A stretch of 64,000 nt of DNA from assembly GCA_030141605.1 (NCBI GenBank), contig JAQGDQ010000008.1, positions 1,636,707 through 1,700,706 on the forward strand, in the 5' to 3' direction. The notes under the pieces were generated by a model that saw only the letters and a program-made list of their open reading frames with translations, was not told the DNA's origin and did not search any database. Positions within the stretch are counted from its first letter, which is position 1. Each line of letters starts with the position of its first letter. Positions 13,605 to 24,428 of the stretch are shown here, one piece after another. This DNA comes from Tubiluchus corallicola (taxonomy: Eukaryota; Priapulida; Priapulimorpha; Priapulimorphida; Tubiluchidae). Position numbers and translations under genes: made by a program.

Positions 13605-13905
13605 TAACATGTGTGCCATTTTCCTACTTTTCCATTTGTGCCATTTTTTCCTGTGCCATTTTTTCTGGTGCATTTTTTCTGTACCATTTTTACCATTTGT
13701 ACCTACTTTTCTGTTTGTGCCACTTTTTCTTGTGCCGTTTTTTCTGTGTCATTTTTACTTGTGCCACTTTTACCTGTGCCATTTTTCCTGTACTGTTTTT
13801 ACCATGCCATTTTTCCTGTGCCATTTATTTGTGTGCCATTTTTTTCCTGTGTCATTTTTACCTGTGCCATTTTTCTGCTGCAATTTTTACTGTGCACCAC
13901 TGCAG
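13605..13905 (+). repeat. Minisatellite, orientation 2 (TGTGCCATTTTTACC units)
   Basis: About 19 degenerate copies of a 14-17 bp unit, TGTGCCATTTTTACC. With the opposite-strand array 0.7 kb upstream it could form an extended hairpin. All three frames stay open because of the period and composition; there is no real protein. The array ends about 260 bp before the DYNLT-like start codon. Confidence 0.85.
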
Positions 13906-14168
13906 ACAGTTCCAAGGATAACAACATCGCTTAATGGAAAGGACGGTCTAAGTTTCGTTTTCTCTTTTAGTCATTCCATTGGGTAGTTGAACAAATTTTT
14001 CTATGTAACCAATCCGTGCAGTCTAATAGATGTTCGTGTTCGTGTAGATGTTCGTACATTTTATTTAGAGTTCTTGCTTCGCTATCTTTATTACACCATT
14101 GTTACGTAAATAACAGAGTGTTTTTTGTTTACAGTGTCAGTACTACTTTTAATAACAAGCTGTTCATC

Positions 14169-14714
14169 ATGTCAATTTCAAGAGATTCAAGATCAAGTGT
14201 AGAAGAAACAGATGAAGCTTTGAGAACTGTATTACAAATGCAGAGCCGCAAATCAAGCTTGTTTGAAATGGGAAAGCACGGTTTGGACCAGACATCCAGC
14301 GGTACATTGAAGTTAATAGGATTTGAACCACATGGAATGGAGAGTCGACTGCCCAAGGTACCTCTTGAAAACACTTACCAGTTAGGACCTGCTGTCGTTT
14401 TCAAACCTGAGCCGGTGAAGAAAATAATAGAAGAAGTATTGGAGTGCGTTCTCAGTGAAAGACAGTATGAAATGCGCCAGGGCAGAAATGCGAGTAAGTA
14501 TATAGCCAACACAATCTTGTCGAGAGTAAAGGCACTGAATTATAAGCGGTACAAGTTTGTGGTCGTAGTAAACGTCGGACAGAAGTTCAATCAGGATGTA
14601 CACATCGGCAGCCGGTGCATTTGGGATGTAGAAAGTGACAATTTTGCTTCTGCTACCTATGAGAGCAATGATGTGTTTGGCTGTGCAGTGGTGTATGGCC
14701 TTTACCACGAATAA
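14169..14714 (+). CDS. Tctex1 domain protein (dynein light chain Tctex-type, DYNLT5/DYNLT2-like)
   Basis: A 181-aa protein from a single exon. Residues 1-65 are a polar tail. A Tctex1 domain fills about residues 67-181: it opens with NTYQLGP, continues with the helix KKIIEEVLECVL and the RYKFVVVVNVGQK strand, then the SRCIWD turn, and ends with VVYGLYHE. Family members sit at the base of the dynein intermediate chain or in axonemal and ciliary adaptor complexes. The long N-terminal tail is typical of the Tctex1-domain (TCTEX1D/DYNLT2-5) group rather than the short DYNLT1. I chose the ATG at 14169; the frame is open further upstream, but a TTTACAG acceptor ends at 14134 and could close a 5' UTR intron. 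The EFCAB9-like gene follows 660 bp downstream on the same strand. The exact paralogue is uncertain. Confidence 0.9.
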   Translation: MSISRDSRSSVEETDEALRTVLQMQSRKSSLFEMGKHGLDQTSSGTLKLIGFEPHGMESRLPKVPLENTYQLGPAVVFKPEPVKKIIEEVLECVLSERQYEMRQGRNASKYIANTILSRVKALNYKRYKFVVVVNVGQKFNQDVHIGSRCIWDVESDNFASATYESNDVFGCAVVYGLYHE

Positions 14715-15375
14715 TTTGACGAATTTTGTTTTTTCTGCTGTTATGCAGTTATCTAAAAACATTCGTTTAATTTTTTTAGCTGTTTGTGTGTAAATTTTGT
14801 TTTTTAGTTAACTGTTAACTTTTTGATCGTTCAGTAATAATTATGAAAAGTAAACGTGTATTGCTTTAGCGATGAGTAGGTTAATGAAGACTTAATGGCT
14901 TCTCGTTATTACTCGTTATTTATTGCGCCCAACTGAATTACATTACAAAATCTGTTCATTGCATTGTGACCAACCGATTTTGTTATATTTTGAAATCTAA
15001 AATACAGGCTTTCTTGTTTAATTCAGCATATATTATTGGCATAATGCGATAATCAATTGATAGGGTTTAATGCTACTGTCGATTGACCTTGGTAACTCCT
15101 AAAACAGTAACTTGCAGGGAGGAAGTTCGGAGTCCGGAAATTGCATGGCCACAACAATTCAGTGAAGCCGTATCATGTGAAGAACGTACCACGTGATTTA
15201 AAAATAAAAAGACAATGCAATTTAAACAATATAGCAAATTTCGAATTCTGAAAACAAACAAAGTAAACCCAGATAGTCCTGATTCGTTGCAACAAAGGCT
15301 GCAATAGGAAAGTTTGTAATTCATGATAACTGCATTTTTAATCTGAAACTTCTATTTTTGCTCGCCAAAAAGAAA

Positions 15376-16107
15376 ATGATTGTGACATCGCCTACCTTGC
15401 AGTACTTGTCACTGGATGACAACTACAGTTTACTAACTTGTGTACAAGCTCGTGTTACTTTCGAACTTTTCTCATTGCTGGACGTTCATAACACGGGCAG
15501 CTTAAACGATGTCCAATTTTGCAGCTTTTTAAAACATGCCACCAACTTAACAAATTCTCAGATCTACAACACCTTTGACATGTTAGACGTAGATGCATCA
15601 GGATCCATAGATTTCAACGAATTTTGCCTGATTGTATGCATCTTAGTCGGAATTAAGGACAGGCAAGAAAAGCAGTTTATTTACCGCCATTCAGGTACAG
15701 TATTTGATCTGTTAGATGGTGATTGCAGTGGTACCGTATCTGCGGAGGAGTTTCGTTTATTCGGATTTCTGTTCAATATCGGCAGGAACACGGTAAGACA
15801 GATTTTCGAAGAGTATGACATATCCGGTGACCAGGAAATAGATTACGAGGAATTTAAACTGTTTGCAATGGCCTGCATAGACAAGCAGATCGAAATGCAA
15901 CAGAATATTGCCAGAAAGCTTCTCAAGAAAGAAGCCAAAGAAGAGTTTAGGCAGAGAAAGTATCGTCTTAAACAGCTGAAAAAGATGGAGCCCAGGTTGA
16001 AATTTGAAACAACCTACCTAGCTAAGAAACGAAACCGAGCTATTGAGTCAAACATGGAAAGGCTGGGATCGTCCGACTATACTGATTCTGATAGCGCGTT
16101 TGAGTAG
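15376..16107 (+). CDS. EFCAB9: EF-hand protein, EFCAB9-like (CatSper channel Ca2+ sensor family)
   Basis: A 243-aa protein from a single exon with four EF-hand-like units. EF1 (36-47) is degenerate, with Gln at loop position 12. EF2 (71-82), EF3 (114-125) and EF4 (148-159) have acidic or Ser ligands at positions 1, 3 and 5 and Glu at 12. Blocks such as LLDVH, LNDV, FDMLD, FIYRHS, VFDLLD, FLFNI and YEEFKL match, in order, my recollection of mammalian EFCAB9. That protein pairs with CATSPERZ as a Ca2+ and pH sensor on the sperm CatSper channel. A basic C-terminal tail (about 175-225) ends in an acidic Ser/Asp patch, longer than in mammals (about 197 aa). The start is the first ATG of the open frame. 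A polyadenylation signal lies 49 bp after the stop. Orthology rests on remembered similarity. Confidence 0.8.
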   Translation: MIVTSPTLQYLSLDDNYSLLTCVQARVTFELFSLLDVHNTGSLNDVQFCSFLKHATNLTNSQIYNTFDMLDVDASGSIDFNEFCLIVCILVGIKDRQEKQFIYRHSGTVFDLLDGDCSGTVSAEEFRLFGFLFNIGRNTVRQIFEEYDISGDQEIDYEEFKLFAMACIDKQIEMQQNIARKLLKKEAKEEFRQRKYRLKQLKKMEPRLKFETTYLAKKRNRAIESNMERLGSSDYTDSDSAFE

Positions 16108-16155
16108 AAAAACACTGCAGAAGTGCGTAGCTTCCTTAAGGCAGTTAAGGAATAG

Positions 16156-16161
16156 AATAAA
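16156..16161 (+). promoter_or_regulatory. Polyadenylation signal AATAAA for the EFCAB9-like gene
   Basis: Canonical AATAAA 49 bp after the stop codon at 16107, a spacing that fits a short 3' UTR. Confidence 0.5.
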
Positions 16162-18124
16162 CTGAGCTGGTCAATGGTAAATGCTTTTATCTACGAAATA
16201 AGAAAGTGCTGACTGCTGACACTAGTTCATTTCCAGTTCAATCAACTTCTTAACCAAAGATTTGTTTGCAAAGTTCTGGGACCTTTTTGTTTCATTGCGA
16301 CTTGAGGTTACGTTAAAATTTGGAGCATGAAAACTGGTTCAGCAGATTCGTACTGTAATTGAAACAACTACGAAGCCTTTATATAGGCAACGCGGCTCAT
16401 GGAGGAACGCTAAAAGGATAAGCGCTTCTAGTTGCTACGCGGTTACCTGCCGAAAAAAAATCAAGCGACTATTTATTTCTCTCATTTTGTTGCTGACTTG
16501 TGAAATCTCATTGTGCTTTTGACAGAAAGACGTTGCTCAAAATGTGTAAAAAATAACCTGGATGAAACGGGAGAAAGACGAAAACATTAAGTACTATAAA
16601 ATTATTCATCATTGTTTACCACGTTAGAAAATTCAACCGAACAATGGTAACTACCCTACTAACTTTACTAAAAACAGATACACCTAATTTCCCTATCTTG
16701 TTTTTAGGTCGTTAATCATTAATAATTTCAATGGCAGCAGCATAATTTAATACTACAAACGCGTCAGCTGTGGGTTAAATGAGCCAGAACTGATAAGAAT
16801 TACATAAACATTTTTCATACACACATTCAAGGACATTAAATATCCATTGATAAATGGGAACTTATGAATTTGTAAAACATGTGCCTTAAATGACCTAAAA
16901 TGACCTAGCTTTAAATCAATGCCATACCAAATACCAGCCAGTTATTAAATACAGTTAGTTTAGCAAACTTAAATCTGATTTATAGAAACAATAAATTAAA
17001 ATGTTATTATATGTAAGTAATTATTGTTATCGTTAAGTTGATGTTAGTTATTATTGTAATTCTTTTTATATCAATTTAAGTTTTACAATTTACATCATTG
17101 TTAGTTTATATAAATTAATTTGGCGATTGTATAACAAATATCGTACATAAACAGGATTCTAAAGTACTTTGGATTATAATTTCTATTTTTAGTTACACTG
17201 AAATACCATCAAATTATAGGTGGTTTACACATCTCATAATTCTTGCTGATATCATTGTTTTGCCTGTTCAGTGTGTACTAAATATTTTTACTAACGTACG
17301 AGTATACGAGTATAGTCACTAATAAAATCGCAAACAATATAAATAAACCCAGAAGTAAACAAATATGTTTTAATGAATACGATTAATGTATATTCTATTG
17401 CTCGCTTGATTTCATTAAAAAAAGATTCATGTGGTATTTTCTGATTATCATCGTTAACTTCAGTCTGCATTTACTTTTTCACGAAATTAAAACAAAACAC
17501 GGATTGAATAAAAAAAATCACGTATAATGAAATCTAAGCCGGCAGTAGTATGCTCAATTAATAAATGCGCGGATATGGGGAAAAATGACCGATTCTACCT
17601 TTTTATTAATTAACTCATCAATTTACCGTAAGAAGAAGCGTAATTATTAATCATAATCTAAAGATGAACTTCTGACAGCTCTAGGATTTAATGACTGTTT
17701 TCCAGTGAATTAAATTAGTTGCCTGGTAAAGACAATGCTCCCCTACAGCTGCCTTAGATAAAATTAATAAAACCAAAAACAATGAAAAATGTGCAGCAAG
17801 GTGCTTCCGATAGGCCTGCCCTTTCTTATTGACTAGAGACATGTTGATCTGTGCTTTAGTTATGGACTCGGTTTTACATTTACATACAACAAAAAGGTGA
17901 GTAAATGAGTGGCAGTCCAGAGAAACGGAGTTCGTATATTCAATATTTAAGTGATCGACGGTACCAATTGACGTTCTTTTTGAATAAGTAAGTAAGCAAT
18001 TCATTATTTTGTAGTACGTACATCTAGTACATAATCATGAAATTTATGTGGTTTTACGTACCATAGCGAAAAAAATTAACACAAATAAATTTAACCAGTT
18101 GCCACAGAAGTGCTAAATATACAG
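16162..18124. other. No gene seen
   Basis: About 2 kb of AT-rich intergenic DNA with no supported exon. Confidence 0.45.
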
Positions 18125-19000
18125 TTATGTAGAAATCATTGTAAATTTACATAATTTACTGTTAGCTAGTACGAATTGCAACAGGATAAAAAACCCTTGT
18201 CGGTTTAGCATTAATTGAGCGGTATGTATGGCCAGATGAGAGCATTTCAAAAAATTATTATCTAGACAACATAAGGTTGAAGTTTCAGGGAAACAGGTTC
18301 CAGGTAGAGAATTCCACATACAAATTGTCTGAAAGAAAACTGAATTGACAAATAGACGTTCTACATAGCGAATGTCCTGAGTACATCTATGCAAAGGAGT
18401 GGAAAAACGAGTACTACGGACAAACTGCTGATGTTTGTTCAGTGACCTTGAGAACATCTTCTATGGAAGTAGTGATAAAAGACGTACTTAATAAAACAAC
18501 AGATTCTGACCTTCGCTGAGTACACAACTAGATGGTTTTAATCTTAATTCAGACCCAACCAGAGTGACAATATGCCTTTGCAATCTGCGGAGTGGAGTCC
18601 AGCATTAGGCTTACCCCATGCAAGAACGGACTGTCCATTTGTAACGACAGACCATAGCTTGCGTAGTTACAAAACTGCGACCTAGATAATTACAAGCATC
18701 CTATTTTTTATACGTTCTTAACCACTTCTGTGACATATTTCTGCCATTTGAGATCAGAAAGACCAAGCAAGTGAACATAGGAGTGACTGGGAGGAGAGAA
18801 AAAGCACCATATTTATGGTAGGTGGTATAGCAATGCGATAGTGAGAAAATAATACCAGCTTCGTCTTCCCTTCATTAAAGGTGACAAGTCAGTGACGGGC
18901 CCAGTCGAAGGAATGTTAAAATCCCTTCAAATATTTGAGACGTTTCTAGTCGCGCGTCCTTAAGGAGCACATTTTGGTATGTGTGATACAGAGTAGTACC
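18125..19000 (-). mobile_element. Decayed non-LTR retrotransposon, reverse transcriptase 3' part
   Basis: The minus strand, read from 19000 down in shifting frames, gives a degraded polymerase signature TDGTTLYHTY (in place of YADDTxLY). It is followed by the thumb motif VTFNEGKTKLVLFS (about 18855-18895) and HLLGLSDLKWQKY. It then runs into a clean 110-codon frame at 18125-18457 that contains QTICMWNSLPGTC, the WNxLP motif usual near the C-terminus of LINE (CR1/L2/Jockey-like) reverse transcriptases. Frameshifts and stops show it is dead. Confidence 0.75.
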
Positions 19001-19655
19001 ATCAGTACAGATAGGTAGAATCTTTCAGGTATCTATTTTTTACACCTATACACCTATTTTTCTGTTCTTATATTATACGTACGCGAAAATGTTCTCGTAC
19101 ATACGTATTGGTGAGTGTGAATTTTAATCACCTTTACCAATCAGAAGTGGTTGTGTAAAAGTCCATCCACAAAAGGAGGGCTTACTATAATCACATAATA
19201 CGGCATAATACACCAATACGGCATAACTTTTGAATAATGATCACAGTTGGTATTCACACCACATCAGCCATCTATCTATAAACCCTTAATGTGATCAGTC
19301 ATGCTGCATGGTACTTAATAATGAAAAATAAGCATTCTAGTATAAACTACAGGACGAAGAGAATAAATAGCGATCGCAGTGACGGAATGAGTGAGTGAGT
19401 GGAATAAGTAACAAAATTTGGCTAAAGATCGACGTTGCAATTAAAATGTTTGGCTGCATTAATCACACAGATGATGCGGTTGCATTTATTTTTGCAATGT
19501 ACAATGAGATTTTTCACAATCCACTCTCCTTTTTATTCTGTGTTTTTAATTGCGTCTTTTACGTTGTATCTATGTTCCTTTATCACATTATTTTAGTTAT
19601 TATGATTTTAATATATCTGGCGTCGATGTACGTCTTAGAACACCATATGTTGCTA
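19001..19655. other. No gene seen
   Basis: AT-rich DNA. An open frame at 19395-19664 encodes a hydrophobic Phe/Ile/Val-rich stretch, but it starts without context and has no recognisable family. Confidence 0.4.
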
Positions 19656-19659
19656 AAAT

Positions 19660-20015
19660 TGTAAATAAAATAACGTGATTAAATAAAATATGTAGGTTAC
19701 AATACAATAAAGGCAATTCAAGCGTTACTGTTGTTACGTTTTTCTTATGTCAAAAATAAAACTACATCTTCCGTCTATAAGTTACCTATATTCTATTCAA
19801 AAATTAAGATGTTTTTCAACATAAAGTTTGTGCTCAAATAAATAACGTAATCAAATAAAATATATAGATTACAATACCCTATTAAGGCTATTCGAGCGTT
19901 ATTGTTGCACTTTTTCTTACATCAAAAATAAAACTACGACTTCTGTCTACAAGTTACCTATATTCTATTCAAAAATTTAAAGTATTTTACAACACAAAGT
20001 TTTTCTCAAATAAGT
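19660..20015. repeat. Tandem duplication, unit about 178 bp, two copies
   Basis: Copy 1 (about 19660-19837) and copy 2 (about 19838-20015) align throughout, sharing ATCAAAAATAAAACTAC-like and AAGTTACCTATATTCTATTC blocks, with about 10-15% divergence. Confidence 0.85.
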
Positions 20016-21060
20016 AAAATTTGCCTGGCAATTATTTCGGCAGTGTCAGGTGCGATAATGTTTACATAAGGTAGGCCTAGCTACTGTGAAAGCGCTTCAA
20101 TGCAGACATTCAGAGTCACGTTCCATTTTGAAGCATATTCAGCCGTTAAACAAGGTTGGCATTTTGATGGGAGGGGAAGAAATGACGCTGTATACCTACA
20201 ATAGTGAAATTTTAGGCAAAAGGTATTTGTAATTATTTTAAATTATATAGCTTGTTCATTGTACAACTATGACCTATTAACAACGTAACTACAATAAAAG
20301 TTGTGTATGCCACGTAATTCAAATTCGTTTCAGTTGCTCCCTGTGGTCTGTAATCCTATTCTTTTATAATAGGCCCTCGAAATACATTGAAACCACATGC
20401 AGATAATAATTATGACCTATGCCAAACCTGTGGATTAGACGGTGTCTCAAGTAAAACAATCTATCACTTTCCCCAATCCTGTTTCAATCGTCTTAGGCGA
20501 CTTAACAGTAGATCTATCAGAGCAATTAGATGATCAACGCGTCTTAATCTTCCCGTGAAGGTGCTGACAGGAAGTGCTGTTGCGTTCTGAGTACGCCGCT
20601 CTAGAAACGCCCCTTCTGTCTTTGCAGAAAATTCACCCTAGAATGACAATCACTTCCACTTATTAACTGCGTGTGTGTTGAGGAGCTAATAGTTGTGCTG
20701 CAAACAACGACTAGCTAGGCAATATTGTAAGATGTTTCTTCAACAAATTTTGTTCAGGTGAATAATATAAAAAACTATGTCTGTAATCTATATGTCTATT
20801 GGAAAGTTGCTTGACGTGCGGCCAAGACTAATTTCACTCATTTTCTTTAGCACAACGCTTGATGTTTTGCACAAATTTTAATAACTGCAATCTTAAAATT
20901 AATTCTCAAACTAAATTAAGTCTAAGATTTGCATCATTGAACTGTAAACGAAAGCACGGTTGCTGCGTAGAAGCTGTGTAGTTGAATGGTGAATAATGTC
21001 GCATAAAATTACCACCTTACAAGTATTATGAGAGTTCTACTAAACTTTAAAGAAAACACC
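20016..21060. other. No gene seen
   Basis: Intergenic DNA without coding or structural features that I can support. Confidence 0.4.
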
Positions 21061-21545
21061 TTTCATAAATAAGACTTGGAAAATTCGTCTTGGAATTTTA
21101 TATACTTATATATCGTCTCAGTGCATATAGAACTTGCATTAACAGTAACGCTGTATAAAATTCGTAAGAAGTCCCGCGATAACCCGCTAAGCACAGCCAT
21201 TTCAACAATCGTTTAAAGCAAGTTTAAATAACATTCTGCAAAGTTTGAAAAAATAAGCAGGCCATTCGTAGCACACTCTTCATTAACTAAGCAAAAATAT
21301 AAATAACTTTATTTTGTCAATAAGATCAATAGATGAATAAGTGGTGCGCACTGTGATGGCGATGCACTGCTGTGTTACCAGGTGGCGCGAATGTTTTAAA
21401 CTTAAGAAATTCCTTTTCCAGTTACACAAGTCTTTCAAACAGCTAAGCGTAATGCTGAACAACATAACCTTGTATGGAAAGTTTTTTTCAGACACACTTT
21501 AGAGTTTCCTATTCTTCCCCTTAAAGCATTAGTACCAGTCTGAAC
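21060..21545 (+). repeat. Dispersed repeat, copy 1
   Basis: Aligns in the same orientation with 25420-25890. Shared blocks include GTTTGAAAAAATAA, CATTCGTAG, TTGGCGCGAA/GTGGCGCGAA and TTCTTNCCCTTTAA. The copies are strongly diverged with indels. Copy 2 lies between the terminal inverted repeats of the element at 24429-26589, so copy 1 may be a remnant of the same family. Confidence 0.65.
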
Positions 21546-23030
21546 TTAACAGCATCCTCATTACAGTGGTGATAACTGAAAAAGTTTATTTGTGTATTTA
21601 TTTATTTATGTAAGTATTTATTTATTTATTGATAGCTATCATTTATTCGACATTATTTACAGTAGTAGCAACAAAAATGGATCAATTATTTTGTTCAGGT
21701 AACATAGTGCGTTGATACAAAAGAAGCGAGGTCAAAATCTTCACAAATGGCGTTCAATGTTTCGCAAAAATCTACTTAGTCTGTCAACGTTTATTTCGAG
21801 TTCAACTACACAAGGTTTAGTTTTGCTAAAATGAATAGGAAATCAAACACGCACTTTTAAAACTGGGCTGCTCTTGGTTATCGTTATTACAGGTCCCGTA
21901 CAGAAGGTGATGCAAATAACATAATCATATTAACATAAATTAGAATCGGGCGTTATCTATTGACAACATAGTTTCCCGCTTGGGCCAAAGCTACAGCTCA
22001 TTCCCTCAGCCCAATTTCTCTTTCCCTTCCGCTGTGCTAGCGAAATATGAATAGAATAGTTTGAATATCCAGGCATAGAAAAATATGTCATTAGATACAA
22101 ATTTAAACTTCTAATTTTAATTTTAATTTTCATGCGCAATTGAAGGATGGCTGATCTCGCAACTTGTCAATAAATATGCAGGAACTAGAAAGGAAACAGG
22201 TATGTCACGTTCACACAACACTTATAGGTTTATCACTCACATTCAAAACAAGAATAAACGCAATGAACATGCATACACGCATATTAGCATATTATGTTCT
22301 CTAATTAGCTGATTCTATTAATCAATTCATTAATAAATCAATCTTTAAAATAAAGAAAACTTAATGTTAATTTTGAACAACAAATGCTGACACACAACAA
22401 ATTGTTTAAATTATTATAATGTACAAGGAAAGCGAGATTGATAGAATCACATGAACAGTTCATTTATTAAATTGTTAATATTTCTCTAAAATGTGAAGCG
22501 AAACAGTTTTTAGTTTTAACTTGAGTGGTTGAAACTGAACTTTTAATGATCTTTCAAATTTTTCATGCATGCGACAGACAAGACATGCGTTTTCTCAAAT
22601 TGAAGTGATTTTCAATAAAAAAATGTTTTTCTTACCTCTACTAAAACCAAACTTTCCTTCCTAGAATATGCTACTTAAATACCGGTTCGCAAATAAACAA
22701 TTTGTAGCGTATAAAGCTGTGTTAATTTCGTTGTTCCTGTAACCACAATTCGAAGTAATTATCATAGAGCTTCATCTAGGTGATAAAGAAAGTTTTGCTA
22801 ATTTTTATGTGCTGGTGTCCCGTCACTTGTGCTGGTGTCCAGTCACTTGTGCTGGTGCCCCGTCTCTTGGCTTCTTTGTTTGGCTTCACGTGTGCGATGT
22901 CTGCAGAGCTTCTAACACTGCCTTCTGAAGAGGTGTTGTTCGGTTTACTATATAAGTTGCTTGGAATGCGCAAGAAGCCACCCACGCATTTTTTCTTAGT
23001 CACACTCAATGATGGTTACTCACGCTAAAG
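21546..23030. other. No gene seen
   Basis: AT-rich DNA. Around 22806-22868 a CTGGTGTCC(A/C)GTCACTTGTG unit is repeated about three times (period about 22 bp). No gene. Confidence 0.4.
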
Positions 23031-23034
23031 AAAA

Positions 23035-23400
23035 AAAGAAATCGAAAAGTAATAAAGCGAGAAGAGAATGAAAAAATGTTGAAACAGAAGGGAGAAAAAC
23101 GAAAGAGAGAAAGAATGAAAAAAGATAAGAAAAACGAAAAAAGAACGGAAAAGATAAATAGGAGAAACAAAGGAAAGGAAAGGGAGAAGAAAGAAAACAA
23201 ACGCAGCAAGAACAGAAAAAAGAAAAAGCCAGGAGGAAAAAAGGAAGGAATAAGAAGAAAGAAAGAAAGAAAGAAAGAAGGAAGGAAGATAAGAAGGAAG
23301 GAAAGAAAGAAAGAAAGAAGGAAGGAAGGAAGGAAGGAAGGAAGGAAGGAAGGAAAGAAAGAAAGAAAGAAAGAAAGAAAGAAGGAAGGAAAGAAGGAAA

Positions 23401-23441
<41 letters not shown>

Positions 23442-23471
23442 AGGAAGGAAGGAAGGAAAGAAAGAAAGAAA
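23035..23471 (+). repeat. Polypurine GAAA/GGAA microsatellite
   Basis: About 435 bp of almost pure purine on the plus strand, becoming regular GAAA and GGAA tetranucleotides from about 23255. Long Lys/Arg/Glu frames on one strand and Phe/Ser/Leu frames on the other are artefacts. Mirror-symmetric purine tracts of this kind can form triplex (H-) DNA. Confidence 0.93.
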
Positions 23472-24428
23472 CCACGACCCTGAAAAAATGCTTTATGAAT
23501 AGGCCTATACATATTTCGTACAACAGCAAACTAATGATTTAGCACTTAATTAAACATGAGTAGGTAACGTGTGACCAACAACGCTTAGTTAGTCAGACAC
23601 GTAGCCTACGTGTCTCTTTTCGAATAACATATTTCTGATGAAGCGAGGGTGGAACCATTAATAAAAGAAAAGAATCATAAATAACACAGTCTTTATTCGC
23701 GAATGCTGAAAACAGTTGTTACCGATCTTAGTGAAATATGATGAATTAGCAAACGGGTAATTAAAACTAATAGTGTTGCGTGAATGGATAAGAATTCGAT
23801 GCATAAGAGCAAGGAAAAAATAAAACGGGATTAATTTTTAAAGAGATTAGGCAACTGATGCAGAATTAGAGGCATTTAGTAAAGCAATTACAAGATGATA
23901 TTAAACACGAGTAAACACGCATGCACGCCTCAGGATAATGGGGAGCCGCCACCCCTCAGAACGGCAGCAGAGTGCACGAATGAGCCGTGCATCATTAAAG
24001 TAATCGGTGTAATAAACCGCAAGCTGAGTAAAAGTAACAATTCTATTCATTAAGTACTCGCCCCTGTGTGTCAATTAATCGATAACTTATAAGAGGTAAA
24101 GCAGTTGTGTAATAAACACATTTTTATCATAACTTCTTTGTAAGTGAAAATAATAAAGCGGGTGGACAATTGTTGAGAGTTAGAGAAGAGATTAAACCTG
24201 CGGCTAACTTGTACCCTACAGCCTATTTTGCTGTACTTATTTTGCCTACGTATAGCTTAAAGCAAAACCGGACCCAATGTTAAACTGTATGTCAAAAGAA
24301 CCTATTCTTTAAAATATTAAAAGGAAACATACTATTTTTTCGAGAATGACTTACGTGAAGGAATTATTACCGCAGAAACGTAATTTGCGCCACTAATCCT
24401 TCGCTGTTATATGCATTTCGCCATTCGC
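23472..24428. other. No gene seen
   Basis: Intergenic DNA with no supported feature. Confidence 0.4.

Noticed and set aside
13541-13986. Three overlapping Cys/Phe/His-rich frames that look like a zinc- or Cys-rich protein
   Set aside because: All three frames are open because of the TGTGCCATTTTTACC minisatellite; no start context or splice sites.
14016-14168. Upstream extension of the DYNLT-like protein
   Set aside because: The in-frame extension has no ATG before 14169, is Cys/Ser/Phe-rich unlike the family, and contains a likely splice acceptor.
19395-19664. Small membrane protein
   Set aside because: Hydrophobic residues arise from T-rich codons; no family, no regulatory context and no conservation evidence in the sequence.
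23006-23529. Long Phe/Ser/Leu and Lys/Arg/Glu frames
   Set aside because: Products of the GAAA/GGAA microsatellite, open in several frames at once.
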